DNA from: Amborella trichopoda
Lineage: Eukaryota; Streptophyta; Magnoliopsida; Amborellales; Amborellaceae
Direction of reading: 5' to 3'
Length of the DNA stretch: 64,000 nucleotides
NCBI RefSeq assembly: GCF_000471905.2
Contig: NW_006496807.1
Coordinates: 879,941 to 943,940, forward strand
Shown: piece after piece, positions 10,716 through 23,500 of the stretch
Position numbering within the stretch: position 1 is the first letter of the stretch
Layout: each line of letters starts with the position of its first letter
Position numbers and translations under genes: made by a program
Notes under the pieces: generated by a model
The model's input: the letters and a program-made list of their open reading frames with translations, nothing else
Told to the model about the DNA's origin: nothing
Databases searched by the model: none

Positions 10716-11432
10716 TAGTGTTTTAAAATGTGGGATGCTACTCGATGCGGTCTGGATGTGGGTGCATCACGGCAATGCGGTCAATAAATATAAACAAAAT
10801 TTTAAAAAATAAAAAAAATAGGTTAATGCATAGAAAAAAAAATGAAGGTGATATATATGATAATAGGTATTTAGTTTATTTAGTAATTCCAAAAGTATTA
10901 GATGTCGAAGATTTTGTATCCACTATCCCCTAATAGAAACTGGAAACTTGAAATGAGCTTCATAAAACATTCAACAAGCAACTATCGATTTCTTCACGGC
11001 CCTTGAAACCCTCGATTTGTTGTCACAAGTTTATCAAAACTTCTTCAAATCGACACCCAAAAGATACAAATCAACAACCAAGCATCAACAAATGCACAAA
11101 TCGATGAACTTCAACAGATAAAATTTCTGCCCAAATTTTTTTTTGATTCAATCGATCCAATAAAAGCTTCGGATGTGGCTGAAAAATGTTGTTTGGGGGG
11201 TTTAATAGCCTCCCAAATCCTTTCCCCCCATTTTTGAAGGTCAAAATGACCGTATTACCCCTGCTCGAGGGGTACAATTTAAAAAAAAATGGCAAAGGAT
11301 TATGCAGCCTGATGCGGAGGGATGCGTCGCATCTCTCCAAACCGCATATGCGGGGACTTTCGATGCGCTGCCTAGTTCAAAGTGCCTGATGCGGCCGCAT
11401 ATGCGGCGGTGCCGACGCACTTTAAACCACTA
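10716..11432. mobile_element. Non-autonomous hAT element, 717 bp
   Basis: Perfect 8-base target duplications GATCTAAT flank it (10708-10715 and 11433-11440). The termini are inverted: TAGTGTTTTAAAATGTG on the left and, read from the other strand, TAGTGGTTTAAAGTGCG on the right. TAGTG fits the hAT terminal rule. The inside is rich in the near-palindrome CCGCATATGCGG and 'GATGCG' motifs, mainly towards the right end. There is no transposase reading frame, so it depends on a hAT transposase elsewhere. Its right end lies 90 bp from the candidate exon at 11522. Confidence 0.9.
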
Positions 11433-11521
11433 GATCTAATTGTTTTTGTAGAGTTCATTAATACCTTTCATAGATATTGTCCTGCTTGTATGAATCTAGA
11501 GAATTTATATTTTCATTCCAG

Positions 11522-11580
11522 GATCAAAAAGTCAAACTTGGTGTTCAACCAATAGAAGTCAAATCAAGTATACTTATGAC
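11522..11580 (+). CDS. Candidate upstream exon of the KNL1-like gene
   Basis: The acceptor is ttcattccag and the donor is gtgggc. Read in phase it ends '...QIKYTYD' and joins at phase 0 to the next exon. The two other frames give a stop inside it or just after the junction. Supported only by splice signals and phase. Confidence 0.4.
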
Positions 11581-14500
11581 GTGGGCTAGTTGACTTGGCT
11601 AGTGTTTCAATATTCTATTTTCTTTATTTTTCAGAATCGATTCAAACAAGTCTTAAAGGAAAACACATATGAGTAATTTGAAGTAATTTTTAACTTGCTA
11701 ATGAAAATTAGAATATTTGTTAATTACGGTTTTTTGGTTTCATGGTTTAGTTGTTTATGAAATTTTGACCACAACTGAAGCCTTTTGTGACTTGTGAACT
11801 TTCATGTAGGGAGTAAGCAAGTTACAAGGTCCAAAGAGTATGGAGTGCCCAAGCCAAGGAAAAAGTCAAGACAATCCGATGCTAGCAAATGAAAACCACA
11901 ACTTTGAGGTGACCTTGATATGTGGTTTCTGGAAATGTCGTTCACAGCATGTGATTCCTATGCATGAGCCTTTTGGAATTGAACTCGCCTTTTGTAATCG
12001 ATAAAACATCTGAAATCAATTTTCACATCCTAGATGTATAAATGACTTGCACAATATTTGGAACTCCTGAATTTGAATGTTAATTAATTCTAGGCTCGTT
12101 TGATGCTTGGGCAGCTGAACATATCTCCATGAGGGATTCTACCTTTCCTTCTTTCCGTTTAATGGTGTGGCTCCTCAATTGCTGCTATCTTCTATCAGTT
12201 GGTGAAGTTCTGTCTTAATTTCTTTCTTGTTTTTGTGTATTTTCAGGTTTTGACACTTGAACACAAGACTCAGAATTATAAAACCATCTTAAGATCTTTG
12301 CTGAATCTTGATTCCATGGTTGAAAGGTCAGTTTTACATAAAATTCATTATGAATTTCCTATTATTGGCCAAGTTCATTTTATTTCCCTTACTACTGTTT
12401 GTTAAATCTTCTAAATGTTAAGGCCTTGGCTTCATTTAATTGTCTATTTTTTGATTGGCTTGCTTGAACATGAAGGGTTTGTATGGGCTTTGAGTTTGCA
12501 TGGTTCTCACATGGGACGGACAGTTGCAGCGACAAAATTGACCGTTATATAAAGGACAACTGTTTTGTCCTAAACTAAATGATTTGGTTATAACTATGGT
12601 TCAAACTAAATGATTTGGTTATAACTTTGATTTGCCTTGTGTGAGTGAACTGGGCTTTGAGAGGATATAAGCCAAAACCCTGACTTATTGAGTTTGCTCA
12701 CAGCATGGGCTTAAGACAGCTGCACTGGGAAGCCGCTGTGATGAGGTTTGATCCGCATGATCAGAACTATGCAAACATGCACAAAGAGGAGCCCCTGCTT
12801 CCACAAGAGTGCATGTTCTCGGGGGGAGCACCTGTAATCATTATAGTCCTGGAGACCGAACCACCTATTGATTAGCTTTGACGGGTTCAATTATATGTCC
12901 TAGCTTAAGCTTTAGAACATGGGGACAATTGGGCTGATTTGAGAACGTGGTATGTGTTTTTGGGAATAGCCCGGTGGAGTACTATTTGCTCAGCCTTCGA
13001 AGGATCCTAGTTTCTGGAATTGGATTTTTTTTGGATAGTTAGAATGAAAAATTCAGCTAAAATATAATTAAAATGATTTATTGTGATTTTTGGGTATTTT
13101 TGATAAATTTATTTTGATTGAAACTATTTTATAAAATTCGTTTTATAAAAAATACCATAATTAGGATGCGCACATGTGGGAGTGACACGAGTGGCCAATG
13201 TGCGTCACCCCCATGGGGCCTACATTGCCACATCACTGCCTAGTGGGAGTGATGTGGACTGTCTAATTGGTACGTGCAAGCATCCGTTGTTTAGTGAAGC
13301 CATTTGTAATATGTGTACTACGACTCATGTGTATAGTATGCATATGTGTGCATGTATGACAAGGCTTTTTACAATTTATTTCTAAAGTCGTGGGTTTTCA
13401 TGCGACACGTCATACACATCAAGGTTGTGACCACAATGCATCAACCAAGGCGACAATGGACTATATTTTCTTACTGTTATGATGAAAGAAGACACAATAT
13501 TTACAGCAGTGAGGTGCTCATGAGCTCAACCACTAACTAGGTACAATGTGGTGTATCAACTAAGTTGCAATGCCGCAAGTTGAGCAAAGCAACGATAAAC
13601 CAACATCAATGCCACAAGGAGATCACAAGAACTCTAGATATGGGTTTGAAAAACTCAATGAAACAGACTTTAAATGGATCTTTATCTGCAGAAAATACAG
13701 CAGTAATCGAACGTAACGGTTGAGCTCATAAACTAGTATAAACGTGTCAAAACTTGGGCAATGGGTTTTCTCAACATGGGCTGTACATAAGCACCAGGAT
13801 TGGGATTCTTAAATGATCAAAACAACATCATGAACCCACTGTTGTTACAACAATAACAGCCATAAAAGACAGCAAGATGGAGGCTCTTAGAAAAATGAGG
13901 AATGTACAAACTATGAGCACGATTTGTGCTCTACACGCACCAACTAAATGCACACCAAGATTTGGATCATAGTTATCGGGTCTCCTCCCTTTCTTGGCGA
14001 TCCCTTGCAAAACCTCGATTCTCTCGATCTCGGAGCGGATCTCGTTTGAAACTCAATTTATTGTTTTCGGATCTCACTCCATCTTATAAGGGAACGAGTT
14101 CCTTATAATTTAATTTCGCGTTCCTGAACATTACAGGATCTAGTTCCCTAGTCTTGTGGTTTGCGCTCCAGAGTGCATTGGGATCTAGATTTCAAAATAA
14201 CGGAACATAAGCATCGCCATATATGGCATCCAGATCCCACCAATGTGGGATCGTTTTAAAGTCTCTTATTTATTTCATAGAAGGACTAAGCCTACATGTT
14301 ATTCGTTAACAACGGCGGGAGCTACATTTTAAATCAACAGATCCTCATTACCTACACAAGGAACTCGTGTTCTAAGAAAATGAAGCTCGCGTCTATAAAA
14401 GTTATTCCTCGCTCCATAATATTTGGGATCACTTTTAGTAATGCGCTTCCTGAGTTAAGAAACTAAAAAAAATGCCCTTGGGAACTTTGCTTCTTACGTA

Positions 14501-17500
14501 TAGGAACTCACACTTTATATAATAGCTCTCGATCCTATGTAATAAAGGAGCTCAATCGCCAACACACATGGACCTCGATCCCAACCTTTGAGGTTGTATG
14601 GGCATCGATCCTTAACACAGGGATCTTCAGTATTATTGTTACCCGAATCGCCTATGAGGGTAGCGATTCCGTTTCGGAATCTCGATTCGCCATTTCTCCG
14701 GGTGAAAGTCGATTCTAAAAGAAAGAAATCACGTTTCCATTTTTTGCGGAATGCGATTCCACCTAGTTTAGGAATCTCGATTCTTGGATTGCCTGCATCA
14801 AGATTCCGTATCGAGGACTTTATGCTTCCTAGCTGCACAAGAATGCGATTCTTCTTGTAAGAAACGTTGATTCCAAATTTTTTGGAATTGCGAATCCATG
14901 TTGTTTGGATTCAAGTTTCTATATCGCAGACATCGTGATTCCTTGCTACATAACAATGCGATTCAACGTTTGCTAAACGTTGATTCAAAGTATTAAGAAA
15001 TTGCGAATCCATGTTGTCAGGAAGCAATGTGAGCATAGGGAGAGCAGAAACCTTCGATGTGTGCTCAATCATCAGTGAGCGCCGACGTCTATGTGAGCGT
15101 GATAGAATTTGAAGTTGTTGCACACAACAATAAAATCAAAATTTAAAATGAGTAATATGTGAGCATAGGGAGAGTATAGGGTGAGCAAAAACCCTTCTAT
15201 GTGTGCTCAATCATGAGTGAGTGCGACATATATGAGGGTGTGAGAGAATTTGAAGTCGTTGCACACGGTAATAAAATCAAAATTTAAAATATAAGTAATA
15301 TGTTAAATTTTTTATTTTCTTATTTACAAATTTTCATCCTTCATTCCATGTTACTTTTTAAGAACTCTTATCAAGAATAAATAATACTAAAAAAATATGT
15401 TACTTCAAATTTAATAATGTTTGGTAAATTGTGTGGATACTCACCTACGAATGTAATAATGTTTAATATATGATCGGCACCGTCAGTTCTTCAAGTTGAA
15501 TAAGAGGATAAAAATGCTTTTTTTTAAGTAAAATAAGAAGATAATATGGATATGAGCGACGATTGTTGATTCCAAGTTGATGGGGAGAATATTGATAATA
15601 TGGATATGAGCGACGATTTTTAAATAACCCTTACCATAATGGTGAGAATGTTTATTCCAAGTTGACGGGGACAACGATTCTAGAATTTTAGGAATCACGA
15701 TTCCTTATTTTTAGGAATCATGATTCCAGCAACTACTGAAACAAGTGGGGTCATGCGTGATTCCATATAGGTATGAAACGTGAGTCCAACATGGAGGGAC
15801 ATCGATTCTTGCAAATAAGAAACACGATTCTTAATTTTTTGAATCGAGATCCCGAAATAGTGAGAATCATTTTTTTCAAATCCGAATCGTATGGGTAGCG
15901 ATTCCTAGATTTCAAAAGTTTTGATATGCGCGATTCCGATTCCAGAAACGATTCAGAATCACAGGCGTTTCCAAGAACTATATTCACTATAGCTTTGATC
16001 TGTCGATTCCGCTCTCGATCCCGGAACCGTTTCCGTTCCCGTACCCATCAACTATGATTTGGATTCGCAAATTATCAAAACAACATCATGAACACAGTTG
16101 GGACAACAATAATAGTCATAAAATACAGCAAGATGGAGGCTCTTAGAAACTTGAGGACTGTACAAAATATGAGCATGATTTGGGCTCTACATGCACCAAC
16201 TAAATGTATACCAAGATTTTGGATTCTCAAATGATCAAAACAGCATCACAAACCCACTGTTATAACAACAATGACAATCACAAAATACAGCAAGATGGTG
16301 GCTCTTAGAAACTTGAGGAATGCTCAAACTATGAGCACAATTTGTGCTCTACACGCACCAACTAAATGCAAACTATAACATATACAAGATTTGACAAGAC
16401 AAGAAATAGAAACACAAATATGCCAACATCTACTGCAAATTTACAGGAATGATACTCATGAGAGGGTCAAAGACTCACCACATAGAGGCTTGGCTGCATA
16501 TTCATGGGGAGGTCTTTTCACGACATGAAGAACATGAGACTTGATCTTGTCAACAATAAAGGGAATGAATAGGCTGGTTTGCGAGGCTCTTAGTAGGCTC
16601 GTTAGGTGGCTCCAGAGGCTGGGCTCTCCCACATAAATAGGCTCAAAAGCATGGCTAGGCCCTAGACCTCAAGCCCCTTTCATAGAGTGCAGGATAGTGC
16701 TGTGCACATAAGATTGAATCCAAGCACTCCATTAGACAATCCAAGGGTTGAGAGAGGCTAGAACACTATAGCCTAATCCATCACTATGCATTGCGATCAT
16801 TGGATGGTGATGATCTAATCTTACACCCTTAATCACTATTGTCCCTCAACATGCCTCCAATTTCCCTTAAATATCTATTTACCCTTTATCACTATATGTG
16901 CGTTATCACCATTAGTTTAACAAAGAACAAAATCTTGTTTTAAGTAACAAACACTATGCTTATTAGGTGGGGCGTGCCCCTCACTCCTTAATTGGAATTT
17001 ATTCTCTCTCATGAAGGCAACAAAATAACTTGTTTTATAGGTAACTTTCATTATCACCATAATCTCACATTACACTTGTTTGTTCCTTCTTCCTCATAGC
17101 ACATGTCACTATCTAACGTACTTAACCAATCCTCACTTAACGACCTGATAAGACTAATTGACTAAGCCATATGATTGGATCATTAAAAGAAAATTTATAA
17201 ATAAATTGTAAAAAATCATGTCACACATGCACATATGTGTACACTATACACGAGTTATAACACACATATCACAAATAGCTTCACTAAACAAACAAACTCT
17301 TGCACAAACCAACTTGACAGTCCTCGTCGCTCCCACTGGGCAGTGATGTGGCAATGTGGGCCCCATGGGGGTGATACACATTGGCCACTTGTGTGTCACT
17401 TCCACATGTGCGAGAGTCCCAATTATGATATTTTTGATAAAAAGATTTTTATAAAATAGTTTCCATCAAAATAAATATTCTTAAAATTCTTAAAAATACA

Positions 17501-20500
17501 ATAAATCATTTTAATAATATTTTATCTGAATTTCTCATTCTGGCTATCTAGAAAAATCCAACTCGAAAAATTAGGATCCTTGGAGGGTGGGCGAATGGTA
17601 CTCCACCGGGCTATTCCCGAAAACACAGACCACGTTTTCAAATCAGCCCAATTGGCTCCATGTTCTAAAGCTTAAGCTAGGAGCTATGATTGGACCCATT
17701 AAAGCTAACCAATAGGTGGTTCGGTCTCTGGAAGTACAGTGGATTACAGGTGCGCCCCTGAGGACATGCACTCTTGTAGATGCAGGGGCTCCTCTCTGTG
17801 CACTTGTGCATAACTCTGATTCAATAGATCTAACTTCATCAGAACGGCTTCCCAATGTGACTTTTTTATGTACAGCTTGTGAGTGAACTTGATAAATTAG
17901 GGATTTGGCTTATGTCCTTTCAGAGCCCAGTTCACTCATATAGGGCAATCCAAAGCATACTGAAAAACACGATCCATTCACACATGCCCTGGCCACAACC
18001 GTCATGAGACGCTTACGCCGACCTTGACTAGAGGGAATCCTCAAACCTCTTGATTTCAAACGAAAAGGTCCAACACAATTGCCTCATGACTTGGGGGTTT
18101 CAGGCCTAATCAAATCCCATTTCTCATAGACTTCGGTAGCCTCGCTGTTCTTGGTCATTCCCAGTGGAACTGAGAACCTAGCTGGCAAATACAATGCCCT
18201 GAAAGGCCATAATTCCAACATTCTCCCACTTGGCCTTATGAGGCCTTGAGAATCTACACGAGCAGCACTCTGCTCATCGAAGCCAGCTACAAAGTCCTTT
18301 CAATATTCATATCCTAGCAATACTATGCTCTCAATGCACTCTATTGAGCAATATCTTTCTCTTGCATGGATACTAAATAATTAAACAGAGGCTAATGCAA
18401 AAATGTCCCATCACATGATATTTTATCAGATGCAAATTTATTATCGGGCCTATAGTTACTGTTTTTCTTAAGGACGATATATCAACAAAATTTGGCCTCC
18501 TGCAATTCATTGTACAAAGCTTGCCTGGTTATGAGTGTCCTCTTAAAAACTCTTATCAGCCTCAAAATCCTTTCTAGATAGTATTTCTAGGTCATCTCAC
18601 CAACTAACTGACCGATAAGTCTTGTCACAACCGCCTCATAAAACGGGGCATCAAAATATACTGGCCATGGGTGGTTATCAGATTGCAAAAATGGTATTAA
18701 CAACACTATCCCACTCCCCTTGATCTGATCATTTATAAAAATTTTCATCTTTTACTGATGTTATACAATTTATCCCTTTTAAATCATCTGTTATGCTTAT
18801 TCAATGATATTTGGCTTCATTTGACAAAAAACGTCACTCGTTACTGATGAAATACCCAAATTTGGAAATTTCGTGGCATGAAATTAACAGTGTTTACACT
18901 CTTGCCATCTTAGTTTTGGTCAAGGGAAGATGTTATAGTGACTATGTCATGGTTGTGGACTTATTATCCTAATTTAGAAACAAACTAAGAGCTGCAGGGA
19001 GATCTAAACCCACTCAAAGGTGTTTGTAAATAAGCTAATTGGGTAATTTTTTTTAGCTTCATCCAAAATAGCATGGCCACATCAGTAAGATTTAGCCCTC
19101 CACGTGCAAATATGGCTGTGGCTTGATTGTGATGTATGTGCTTGTGATGGAGTAATTATGGAACATGGAATTTTCTATGGGAATTTGCCGTTTGTCCATT
19201 AATATGCAATGATTGGTAGTCCATCTTTGCTGCTGAAAATTCATTTTGTTGCTAAAGTTTAATTGCAAACGAGGAAGAATTGTTATACCTGCATGTGTCT
19301 TTTCCTTTTTCTATTTTTGTGGATTTCATTATTTATATTTTTGTAGGCTTGAAGCCATTCAGCAAGTTGAGGATTTACTCTTTGGTGTTAAGGTCATTGA
19401 GTTTGAGAAGAATTGTATTCGGTTGTCTTTGAAGACATCCATTCCAACTTCCTGGGACTCGTTATGTTTCATTGAGTCATGTGTAACACCTCACGAATTA
19501 TTAATAGAACTTGATGGGATGTTTGAGCTGAAGGGTGTGGAGGTAATTTCTTTAATTATGAGAGTGATAAGTGTTTGTCAATTATTAGTATTGAGTTGTC
19601 TGTTAACATAGATGTGTGCATGTTGTTTGGGTCCATGCATTGGTGTGCCCTTGTTGATTATGTTTTAATGTTTGAGCTGAAGGATTTGGATGAAATTTCC
19701 ATTATGTATGACAATGATGTATGTATGACAATTATTCTTCCGACATATTTATTGATTTTCCAAATGGTTCTATTTTAAACTTCATAACTTAGGGATGATG
19801 GAGCCTGTACAAAAATATTTGGACAGGTTAGTTTTCATTTTAGACAATCATGGCTTGAAGTGAGGGTTAAAGCCATCAATCTTTTCACCTTAGATGATTG
19901 AAATTGTTGGTTTGATGGATGTATAGTTTTTTGGCAGCAATACCTGTATGTTCAATATGCAAGTGCATTTGAAGTGTTGAAAATGTCGGGTGATGAATGT
20001 AAGATGATGTGAATGAGAGCTTATGGCTGTCGGGTACTATAATTGGCAAACCTGAATTTGGGTTTGGGTTTCTGGATGATTCCCAATAAATATGTGCATT
20101 GTTCACAAACCGTTCTGAACTTTGACACGCTCAATAAATTGGGCTAAATCAACATGATGACCCAATGAGTCTGCCAGACATGTATCTATAGAATGTTTAA
20201 GAAGTTTACGTTATGAATTCTATTCCTTTTAGGAAAGACATGAAATTTGGCCAAGATTTTACCTTATATTGACCAAGAAATATACTGGAGCAGGGTGACC
20301 AAGGTAAGTCCCAGGTTAATCCATACGCAAATCTTGACCCTCTTAAGAAATCATGGTGGCGTGGCTTTTCCTTTTCCTGCCTTTGCGAGCGCTCTTGCCC
20401 AAAATCCGGAGTACTAGGTTGTTGATTGCTTTGAGGCGAAGGCATAATGCTACTACGGGGAGACTTGCTATTTGGAGGATTCCTATGGACATGGGAAAGG

Positions 20501-23500
20501 ATGTGATGGGTGATATGTGAGGGTTGGTTTAGAAGACATGGAAAAGTGGGTAAGGAGTATATATTTAGAAAAAAATATCAATTAACTCATACTGAGCCCT
20601 TTTATGCTAAATCTTTTATTTTTTTTATTTTGTGGGGGGGGGGGGAGGGGGGTGTAGCAACATGCCTTTACTACATTTGTGTTTAAGAAGAAAAATGCTC
20701 GCTTGAGGTCTTTGTTGCTTTGGCTATCATACAAGTAGAAATTACTGGCCATTGATATTTATGGTTGACTTGTGCCTTCTATTTAAGTTGGAAGAAGTAG
20801 TCCTCCAATTCAAATGCAATTTGGTTGTGTGGTCAACTATATAATTTATTTTTTTAGTATGGGCTGGGTTTTTCCGCATTGAATTTTATGTTTTGTAAAA
20901 TTCTAAGGCATTTAATGAGGCAAGGGATGATGATATGAGTTGATGTCATTTGATGAGGTCTCACTTCTTAAGAAATGAGTAACTAGATTTGAAATCATGA
21001 ATTGATATGAAAGGGATGTTGTCCTTGATGAATGTTATCAAGTTTAGTTTTGATGGAGCAGAAAAATGGAAATTTTTGGGTTAATGAGAAGCTTTTATAG
21101 GGTTGAGTAAAGGGTAAAGACTCCCCTTGGGTGTGTCATTACAGTGCTTGACCTTAGAAAGTAGTGGAAATCTTAATAAATGATGTTCTTTGAGGCATGT
21201 TATGTTTCTTTTGTTAAGGATAGTATTTGTAACCCTTTTGTGCAAGGGAATAGCCAGCTAAGATATATACGTTAGGTTTCCAATTTATCTCTGACGCCTT
21301 TAGGAAGGTATGCAGAACAAGTATTGCCATAAAACTTGAATGCTCGACATTTGGTGATTTCTCATCAACTTAACAAATGGACTAGCGGTACTTAAACCAG
21401 GCGAAGGTAGATGATTAGTAGTCACACTACCTGCAACTGATAGATCATCACATATGTTTTGAACAAACAATTCCAGGTAATACCAACTGCTACGCCTATA
21501 CACAACTAAACAAAACAAATGATCCAAAGAAGCAGATCGGACAAATAAATAGCTTGTATAGACCTGAAATCAGCCTAAACTAATCTTAACTACTGTAGAA
21601 ATTTATTAAATTTGGGCGCATAAGACCTGTCCCCTTGATGTACAATTCCAGCACATATTTGAGAAATAGAACTAAAAAATTCCTCTAAATTAACTCTATC
21701 TACCCAAAGTTCTAAAACAAAACTTGAAAAAACTCTCAAACCAAATAAGAAACAATCCTAGGACTGTGTCTGTTATCTGATTGGCAAGTTACCTGTTGGA
21801 TATGGAAACCGAAACTTATAAATCTTACTTTTGGGAAATCCTCCTGAACAGAATCTAAATCTAAAAGAATCCATGAAGATCTAATGATGCTTTCTCTAAT
21901 ATTATGTCCATTCAGAAGTTGGAGAGGGCCCTGGTTGAAATCATCGCATTGTCATGTTGACCTCCTCAATGATGGCCTGCAATATCCATATTCATTGATT
22001 CTTCTTGTCTATGCTTGTATTCTCCTCTTCTTCTCTTCTTTGAGATTTTATATTGGAATCTGTATCAAGTTCTTAGTATGCTTTGTAAGACTTGGAAACT
22101 TTTGAAAAACTTGTGTGTTGATTTCCTGTTATTTATGAAATATTTGATTTTAGGAAACTGGTTTTATTCCAACAGTGTCCAATGATCATATTCTTGTGAT
22201 GCTCTTCCTACATTAATGTCTAAATTATTCTGTGCAATGGGCAGATATTTCCAAATGATGTATATATATGTGACATTGTCAATACTGCATGGTCTCAAAG
22301 GTACACATATATCTTTTTTTAGATTCCATCATCATTTGTTGCTTGTAATGTATGCGATGTATGTGTATATGTATGTTAATGTATTCGATGTATGTGTATA
22401 TGTATGTTATGTGTATATTACCACACTTGTATTATATATAAGGGATGGGAATCAGTTTTATGTTATTCTGCCTCTGTACTAGGTTTTCTCAGATTACAAT
22501 ATGGCAATGCCTGAATTTTTCTGGAAGTGATTATTAAGTTCTATAGCTAGATGTTGGGAATGGATATGATTTTCTGGGGTGCAATTGTCACAGTTCAACT
22601 CACCTCTCTTTGTTGTCAAATTGATGTGCATATTTGGATGGTGTGTCTTGGTTGAGTCAGGTAATTATTTCTCGTTGGCATGTGTGTGAGGTTGGTTGGT
22701 AGTCTAGGTCTTTGAAGATAAGGGGTGTTGTTGTTACTTAGCTCCCATAATTGAGTGTTTAGAGCATTTATTTTGATTCAAATTCAAGTATTAAATTAAT
22801 AAAGTACTTAATCGGCACATAATCTTCTATTTAAAGCTTAAAGCTACTGGGGCGCGACAAGGTTTATAACTCAACATATTGGCCTTTTCTAGCATATCTA
22901 AAGCATATTTCTGCTGTGAAAGGTGAATCTCATTACAAGAACGATCCACTTCTCCTAGGAAATATCTCAATTCTCCTAGGTCCTTCATTTGAAACCTTTC
23001 ATTGAGGAACTCCTTTACTTCATTTATCATTGGCTGGTTGAGTAAAACCTCTCCCATTTAATGCATCATAAGAAGTACGGAACTAGCATCTGGATGCCTG
23101 CTTCAGCCCATATACAGATCTCTTTGACTTACACACATATTCAATTGGATTTGCTTCATTGAACCCTGGTGCTGTTCCATATATACTTCCTCCTTGATTC
23201 TCCATGCAAGAAAGCATTTTTAACATCCAATTGATAAAGTGGCCAAATCGTGCATGACAGCAAGGGATATAACAACCGTAAGAATTATAACAATTGGACT
23301 AAATGCTCCAAGCCATTTCATTGGTTAAATCATCCTGCCACAAGTCTTGCCTTAAACCATTCAATGTTCCCAACAGGTATACATTTCTTTGTCCACCAAT
23401 TTATAACTCACCACATTCTTGTCTCTTGGCCTTCGTCAGGTCCACCAAGTATGGTTAATATGCGTAGCTTGTCTCTCATCTGCCCTTGCTCTAATCCACC

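Larger units (their letters stand above)
13803..16380. repeat. Three tandem ~160-bp units, the first junction split by a transposon
   Basis: Units begin with a 'ggattct.aaatgatcaaaac'-like start at 13803, 16061 and 16221. Each contains 'acagcaagatgg.ggctctta' and ends with 'caccaactaaatg'. Unit 1 (13803-13967) is separated from unit 2 (16057-16220) by the hAT-like element at 13968. Unit 3 runs to about 16375. Confidence 0.85.

Noticed and set aside
15026..15300. Possible CRISPR-like direct repeats
   Set aside because: There are only two units of ~135 bp with no spacers between short repeats, in a plant nuclear transposon.
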